A DNA stretch of 64,000 nucleotides from Tenebrio molitor (lineage: Eukaryota; Arthropoda; Insecta; Coleoptera; Tenebrionidae), in the NCBI RefSeq assembly GCF_963966145.1, contig NC_091052.1:4712001-4776000 (forward strand). The letters run 5' to 3'. How positions within the stretch are numbered: the first letter of the stretch is position 1; each line of letters starts with the position of its first letter. Position numbers and translations under genes: made by a program. Positions 57,401-64,000 of this stretch are shown piece after piece. The notes below the pieces were generated by a model. It searched no databases. It worked only from the letters and a program-made list of their open reading frames with translations, and had not been told where the DNA came from.

Positions 57401-60400
57401 AATTGCTTGTCAGATGAATAACAACTAACTAATGTATTAACGATAATTACCAGGATTTTATAATGGAACTACTGACTGTACCATGACGTATGCAATTTTG
57501 CACTTACATTTAGAAAAGTGAAGTGAACTACATATGTAGTAATTCACATCTTGGAGTGATGCACCCGTAACGCATTGTGCAAATCATGTTTTTAATAAAT
57601 TTCTACAGTCGAAAATTTTTAAGTGAAAACTTTGAAAACGAAAATACGCTCAGTGAGATAATTTGCGTTAAGTAATTTTCTGCAAGTAGCAGCAATTGGC
57701 AACCGATGATAGATGGTTGCAAAAACAATGACGAAGAGTTGCAAGAATGCCCAGTGACTAATTGTAAGTGGTCTCTTTACTGATTTCGATAACATAACTC
57801 CAAGCTCTAAAGCTTCTTTTTAAAACAAGCTTTCGTGTGGTCTCTTATTATCCCAAAAAAGTGCAGTTCAATGAACTTTACTCATTAAAAACTGTCTTTT
57901 CTCATGGTGCGAATAATGACCACGTACTCATCCAGGTGTTGAACGATGAGAAAACATCAAGTGTAAATGTTAAGATGACAATAACGTTTTGCGAAGAATT
58001 TGCTCAAGTGTAAGATTGTGAAGTCATCGCCGTAGTCATCCCACAAACTTGATTTCATTGTTTAGAGTAAACAGTAAACACTAATGTTTGCACGGAAATT
58101 TTGGAACCCCCAAAATTGGGGTCATTGTTACCTTCACAAAGGAAAGGTCCCAATGTATACTCTTGCGGCACACTGACGTTAGAAACAACAGGTTCGCAAC
58201 TGTGAGACAATAACCGTAAGATTTCGACAAATCTCCAGATGTGAAAATCACAACTCGTATAATATTACAAACTTCTTCGGGTTCATAATTGTTAGCCTTT
58301 GGAAAGGTCAGAAAGGTCAATGGTAATAATAAATTTCATTTCTTATTAACCACAAATTATGGACCAGCTCACAACTATGCAAATGAAGGATCGGATATCG
58401 CACATGGTATTGCTAGAATTCCTGAAGATACATCTGCACATTCTTGATTCGTCTGATTTGATTGCGCCATCTTGACGAACGAGTTTTTGGCGAGCGAAAC
58501 CGACAAAGAGCACGTGTTGGGCGTTTGAAAACCTGCGGTTAACAAAATTGTGTCAAAGTTTGGTTTCTAAACGAGTTTAAGATTATTTATTGCAGGTTTT
58601 GTGGTTCAGAGTACATAAAGATAATCACCACATTAGTGTAGACGTTAGATATTCTTCAGTCTCTGAAGACAAATCGTCTACATGAACGCGTGGGCGTCTC
58701 AAAGAGTGAAAATAATTTCTTTTCAAAAACAAAATCAATAAATTGAAACTTGATACGTAGACCACGCGTCATTGGGCTACCGAAATATTTAAATTAAGAT
58801 GTCGTCGTGTTTTCTTCTATTACATAATTTCTCGAGGTTACCAAACCGAATAAACGAAATGCACTTTTGCAGAGGAAGAAATAAATCTCGCGCATGAATA
58901 TTCATGAGCAAAGTAGCCAGATTAAGCCATAAAAATTTAAGATTTTCGCAAAATTAATTAGTGCCGAGTTAACTTATGATCGTGGAAGAACGTTTCAACT
59001 TCGACGTAAGAATCTGGCAATGGAACCGTCGAGGTGCGTTTGAGGCCTAGGTAATAAACGATCAGCACAAAAACAAACGTTAATTTCGCAGTATTTCTAA
59101 TAAATGTTTACGCAACCGATTTACATTATTGAACGATGACCACAGATTTGCATTTTACTTCTAAATATATCAGTGACTACCAAACGCAACGACCGGCATG
59201 ACTGGCCATTTGGTGTTTTTTCTTCGCTCTTGCAACTCGCAACTAAGCCAAGGTTGGTGTCGATTTGGAGCAGTCTTTATTCGACCATTCTTCGCATCTT
59301 TGTCAAGATTCAAGAGTGTATGACGCAGATAGTGCCAAGTGTCGATGATAATTAAAGAGTTTTGCGGTCATAAATCATTGCTAGGACTGCATTACTTAAC
59401 CATAGCAATTAATCCATGACTGTTCGAGTACATACGAAACAAATGGTCGTCGATGAATGGTGTTTTGCGTTATGGAAATGGTAATTTTTTGCACCGTGTG
59501 TAAACAATGCGACGAAAAAAGGTATGATTCATGTAGAATTGTGTCGGTTTTCCGTCCAAAGATCAAGGAAAGGGCATATCAATAAAACGACCGCAGGATC
59601 AAACGAGTCCAGGTTAAGGAGATGCAAAGTGCTTAAATTAACGAAGCAATTCGGTTGGACGTTTGTCCTTAGCAAGGTCTCGATCGTGACATTACGTTTA
59701 AGAGTGTAGCATCCAAGTTACCAACCTTCCATTACCATATTAGTTCCAAACCTTACTTTGGAGGTGACTAGTACGCTCGTTCCTCACCACTGTCTATAAA
59801 TTCAATCCGTGCTTGTCGGAAATAATAGTAGGTATAAGGCGAAGGCCATCTTGCACAGTTTACAAACCACAATTAATTATTTCCACTTCCATTTACGGCA
59901 ACTGCATGAACTCGACCAGAGATCGAGTTAGAATTTTTCGGGTTGCGACGACCGCCTCTCGCACCGAATGCAACCATGATAAAGCAAATACCTCGATCAA
60001 ACATTGCATAAATTAGCGAAGATCTATGTTTACTCGACAGAATTACGCAAGATTTTGATCGGGAGAAACCGCGAATTATTTTCAAAAATCTGCTTTAAAT
60101 AGATGTGATACATAATGCAAGAAGTTGTCTTCGACATGCTGTTGCATAAAGTGAGTAGGTAAGTGGCTTTCGCTTAATGTCCATATAAAACTTCCTCATT
60201 GCGAGCTTCACGTGGCTTCGAAATTGTCAATTGTGCTATTTATTTTTTAATTTGCGGGTCAGTGTCGTGACAGATGCAGTTTTTTGAATCATGAAAAGGT
60301 GTAAAGTCGCCTCTCGTGACAAAAGTGTGCAAATGAGTTATGATTAAATACAACAGTACTGGTTAGCTCGCCGTAAATTTAGACGAACCACAGGTGATCA

Positions 60401-60960
60401 CGGTGGAATTTCTTCAGAATTACCATTTGTCTGCGACGTTTCAGATTTATTAAGTCGGTCCTTGCTTACCAGCAGCAACGCAGATGAAGTTGGAAAAATA
60501 TTTGGTAAATGTGTCACTTCAACGTTTTCGTTTTCTAGTTTAGGATAGGATACTTTATCCTTTTCAGGGATTTTTTTAAACTATGACACTTTTTACTGTT
60601 GGTCTTTGGTGTACAACTTTATTAATGTTTTGACATAATATAATACTTTTATTTTTCATACAAGTTAAATTATAATTAAGGTAGTTCAAGGGATTTGGTA
60701 CGCACAAAAAAATTCAAATGCCATGATTTCTTAATCAAAATAAATGGACCCATAGCCGATACCAGAAAGAAATAAATACATATATTGACAAACGAGAGAA
60801 TAAAGGCATTTTGAAAATTAACTACTGATTTTTTCGTTTTTTTCTCTTAAATCTTTTACTTAATTCTCATACCAGCCATAATGAAGCTACACACCAAATT
60901 GGAAATCAATGGATTAAGTAAATCTTGAGATATCATTGCAGCCATATCGTAAAACATTAT
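54472..60960. other. Gene-poor region
   Basis: No supported coding exons. Several patches of near-neutral composition (about 56900-57070, 58600-60060) contain short frames on both strands without family motifs, splice partners or repeats. These may be conserved non-coding sequence or decayed repeats. Confidence 0.4.
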
Positions 60961-60977
60961 CGAGAAAATAGTTATTT

Positions 60978-61090
60978 ACGAGTGCGAGAAGACTTTTTTC
61001 GCTCATGAGTGCATTATTTGAAGCACGAGCCACGAAGGAGCGAGTGCTCATTTGCGCGAATGTGCCAAATACGTCTTCTGGCATCGAAGT
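60978..61090. repeat. Repeat-like block of GAGTGC/GCACGAG words
   Basis: The words GAGTGCGAGAAGAC, GCTCATGAGTGCATTATTTG, AAGCACGAGCCACGAAGGAG and CGAGTGCTCATTTGCGCGAA repeat GAGTGC, GCACGAG and CGAGTGCTC in alternating orientation, a pattern typical of dispersed insect inverted-repeat sequences. There is no second copy in the window to confirm this. Confidence 0.35.
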
Positions 61091-64000
61091 TACAACAAAC
61101 ATTATGTCTGATTTGTCGTGTACCCTTTGCGAATAGATGGTGCTTGTCCATGCATCACACCATACTTTTGCTAGTCTGATTGTATCCCAATTTTTAGGCT
61201 TTTTACAAAAATTTTACCCAAGAATGTTTAACTCTGATAATACCATAAGGCAGAATAGCCACGGGAATAATGTTCATGTAAATTCTTACAATATCTTGCA
61301 GACATTTTTGAAGAAATTAAAATGTTAAATAAAACTAACAATAAAGACATGAAAAAAAAATACGTATTTAGTTTTAGCTTACAAGTATACTGTTGTTTGG
61401 AACTGTTTCTGATTTAAAAAAGCCTAAAATCTTCTGATCTTAATTGATACGAAGAAAAGAAGATGAGATGATGAGGATTTCACTTGATGGCATCTTCATG
61501 TATATAATTTGTCTACTATTACTTTACCAGTCAATGTTTTTCAGAAACCATTTAAAGTTAATTGTTATTTTTCAGTGTTTGACTCATTGTTGCGTTCTTT
61601 GGATGTACCTTTTCTGATAACTTGCACATATAAGCAAGTTCGACGTAATTCCATCCTAATTATGGCACAATATATCTAGGAACTTCTTTGCATTGAATAA
61701 TTTTCTAATATTTTTAAAATATTCATCGTTCTAATGAATACATAAACATACTGTAGCACATAAATCGTTAAGAAATTGCCACTTAATTAATAAAGTATTA
61801 CATAAATTATAAACATCTGTAATATTTCTTGGCCAACATACACATTTTCCTTTGGATTAACTAAGATTTTCTGTATTGGTTCTTTACAAAATATAAAAAA
61901 TGATGTTCTAATTTATATGGCACGCAACATATCTCTTGGAACAAGATATAAAGTAGATGAACTCATCTATAAACAAATTGCCTTGATATTTGATATCTAA
62001 CAAGCTAATTAAAGAAGCATTCACATTTCTATTTTACAATATATCTACAATATATGTATTTTAATTTTTAATGGCCAAGGAAAAATATTTACTCGCAAAA
62101 ACTCGATACATGATTTATGTGGTCTAAATTTTCTTTTTAGGCCAAAGACAGTTTAAAATTAGCAATGACTGTGATGTAGATTATAGACCAAGATTACAAA
62201 AATGTGTGTATTTTGTAATTTGTCTCTGACTGGATGATTTCAAGATAATCCATCATTTTTCAAACAAATTACAAAATAAGATACACATATTTTTTATCTG
62301 AAATTTCTCTTTCGATACACTTCCGTCTCGATGATTAATATTTAACAAATAAAGAATCATTTATTACATAATTGCATTTTTCAAAATTCGACGACGATGT
62401 TTTGCTACACCGCATCATAACGGAATGATATATAAGGTAAACAAGTGAGCTTCATAAAGAATATTTAATGTGACAGGCCACAATTTTTGACGTGTTTTCG
62501 AAAAATGTCCCGTCCACATCTGCATATTTTTAAATTTTAATTGCTAATTTAATGTATTAGATTAGTGGAATGACATGGTCATGAACTTAATTAAAAAAAT
62601 TATTGCATGTTGCGGAGGACGTCCATATTTAAAAGTGACCATAAAAGATTGCATTAGATCAGTTTCTCGATCGTTAATAATAATCGGAATGTTTCATTTT
62701 TTTCACCGATAATTATGTAGGAGCAGCCCACGGTCTTAAGTTCACTTACCTGTTCACACGTTGGTGGCTGTTTTATTTTTTAACCTAATTCGATCGTCAA
62801 CGTCACAATCTCGTTTTCAATTGTAGTCAAAAATTTTTTGAACATTTCTAGATTTCAATTTTTTTTTAATTGCTTTTCACTCAAACGATAAGAACTATCA
62901 ACAATCAATTAGTTAAGTATTTACTTAAGTAATCATGGCTTTTTATAGTTATGACAGAATAATTGTATGTTTACTTTTGATGACACGTCTAATTGTGGGT
63001 TCTCAAAATTCAATAAACTATCACAGCTATACATCTATAATAACCAATAATTTACAATTTATTGAATACAAATTGTAGTGAACTAGCTATCCTTACCGTA
63101 GATGTTCATTGACTAATGCCCAGGGGCTGTAGAATGTTTAATCTGCAACTTTAGAGTTACGATTATGAATTAACATAAGTAGATTTTTAACGCTGCAATC
63201 TCAAATCATTTTTACACTTTGAACATCTCGACAACGTGAAAAATGACAAATGCAGCTGTTCTTTTTTGCTCGCAATGAACGACAATGAGACGACATTAGG
63301 AAAATAGACGTGAATTCCTAACACGTTTTACTCGTAAATTTATTACGTCGCTTATTAATGTAATTGTTAAGGACGTGTCGAGATCAACAGTAATCGTGAG
63401 AAAACATTAATCGTCTAATTTGTGTCTTGATTTCGCATGCAAACTGTCATAACTACGTAGTTGTTGTTTATGATCTTTTTTCTTGTCTTCCACGAAGCGT
63501 CCGTTACACTACAATGTTTCGACACTCGTGTTGTTATTGTGTTTCTGAAAAAAATTACTCACAAATTTATTACACTTTGAGGATGAAATATCTGATAAAA
63601 AACAAAGAGAAAAGCTTAACGGTATCTCTGTTGTACACTGCTTAATTACAATAATAATTGCTAATTAAAAAAATTATACATAAACAAGTAATAATAATTA
63701 ATAACTCGAATGAATAAGGCTTATCGCGTTCGCAAGATAGTGATGCTGAAGTGGTCTTTTTTTAAAGATGAACCACACAATAATGTTTTGTTTTGATGTG
63801 TACCTAGATTTAGAGTGATTTATTTGTTTGCTTATTACTCGATCGGGCTATTGCATTATTGCAAAATGAAATTGCAATCAACGCGAGCTTTTTATCAGTT
63901 AATTTAAGAGTTCCCACGTATGATAACTACAACATGCATAAAATGGTTAGGTCTTTTTTCTTCTACTTACGAATTGCATCAACAATTTTCTTTATCGATA
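61091..64000. other. Gene-free AT-rich end of window
   Basis: No exon, RNA gene or structured repeat found. The frame at 63427-63645 (+) has no recognisable feature. Confidence 0.5.

Noticed and set aside
1..64000. CRISPR array, bacterial operons or other prokaryotic systems
   Set aside because: Genes have spliceosomal introns and animal orthologues; no regularly spaced direct repeats are present.

Overview
The window looks like nuclear DNA of a holometabolous insect, most plausibly a beetle. It is AT-rich, most introns are 45-60 bp with GT-AG ends, it is littered with small inverted-repeat transposons, and it carries single-copy animal genes. The species assignment is inference from gene content and style; no marker gene here names the species. 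Coding genes were rebuilt by eye from splice consensus, reading-phase continuity and recalled family motifs. In each fully modelled gene the exon lengths add up to a whole number of codons. No alignment or database search was run.

Layout. 1-7.2 kb: no gene, several dispersed repeats and a 714 bp inverted-repeat element. 7.2-11 kb (+): KANSL3/NSL3, a chromatin regulator. 11.1-13 kb (-): EME1, a DNA-repair nuclease subunit, convergent with KANSL3 and 91 bp from it. 13.7-14.4 kb (-): a 67-aa secreted Tyr-rich peptide. 15.8-20 kb: relics of IS630/mariner-like transposases. 17.3-23 kb (+): a GAPR-1-like CAP-domain protein with a long, GC-rich N-terminal exon and a 4.1 kb first intron. 26.3-27.4 kb (+): mitochondrial ribosomal protein mRpL46. 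27.9-29.1 kb (+): the kinase mos. 29.2-38.3 kb (-): three genes for small secreted proteins whose sequences look unrelated but whose first exons share one architecture; between them lie four inverted-repeat or foldback elements, one nested in another. 40.7-41 kb (-): a possible further small Cys/Pro-rich gene. 43.1-43.8 kb (-): the 3' part of a BarH-like NKL homeobox gene. 51.8-52.8 kb (-): an intronless secreted leucine-rich-repeat protein. 44-51 kb and 53-64 kb: gene-poor, possibly regulatory sequence or introns of genes reaching outside the window.

The genes do not form one pathway. The most unusual feature is the minus-strand cluster of secreted-protein genes at 29-38 kb. Their homology shows in exon lengths, intron phases, a shared Tyr/His-Gly junction and, for two of them, identically placed TATA-like boxes, while the mature proteins have diverged almost completely. 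That pattern suggests a fast-evolving, lineage-specific secreted family. Its function cannot be read from sequence.
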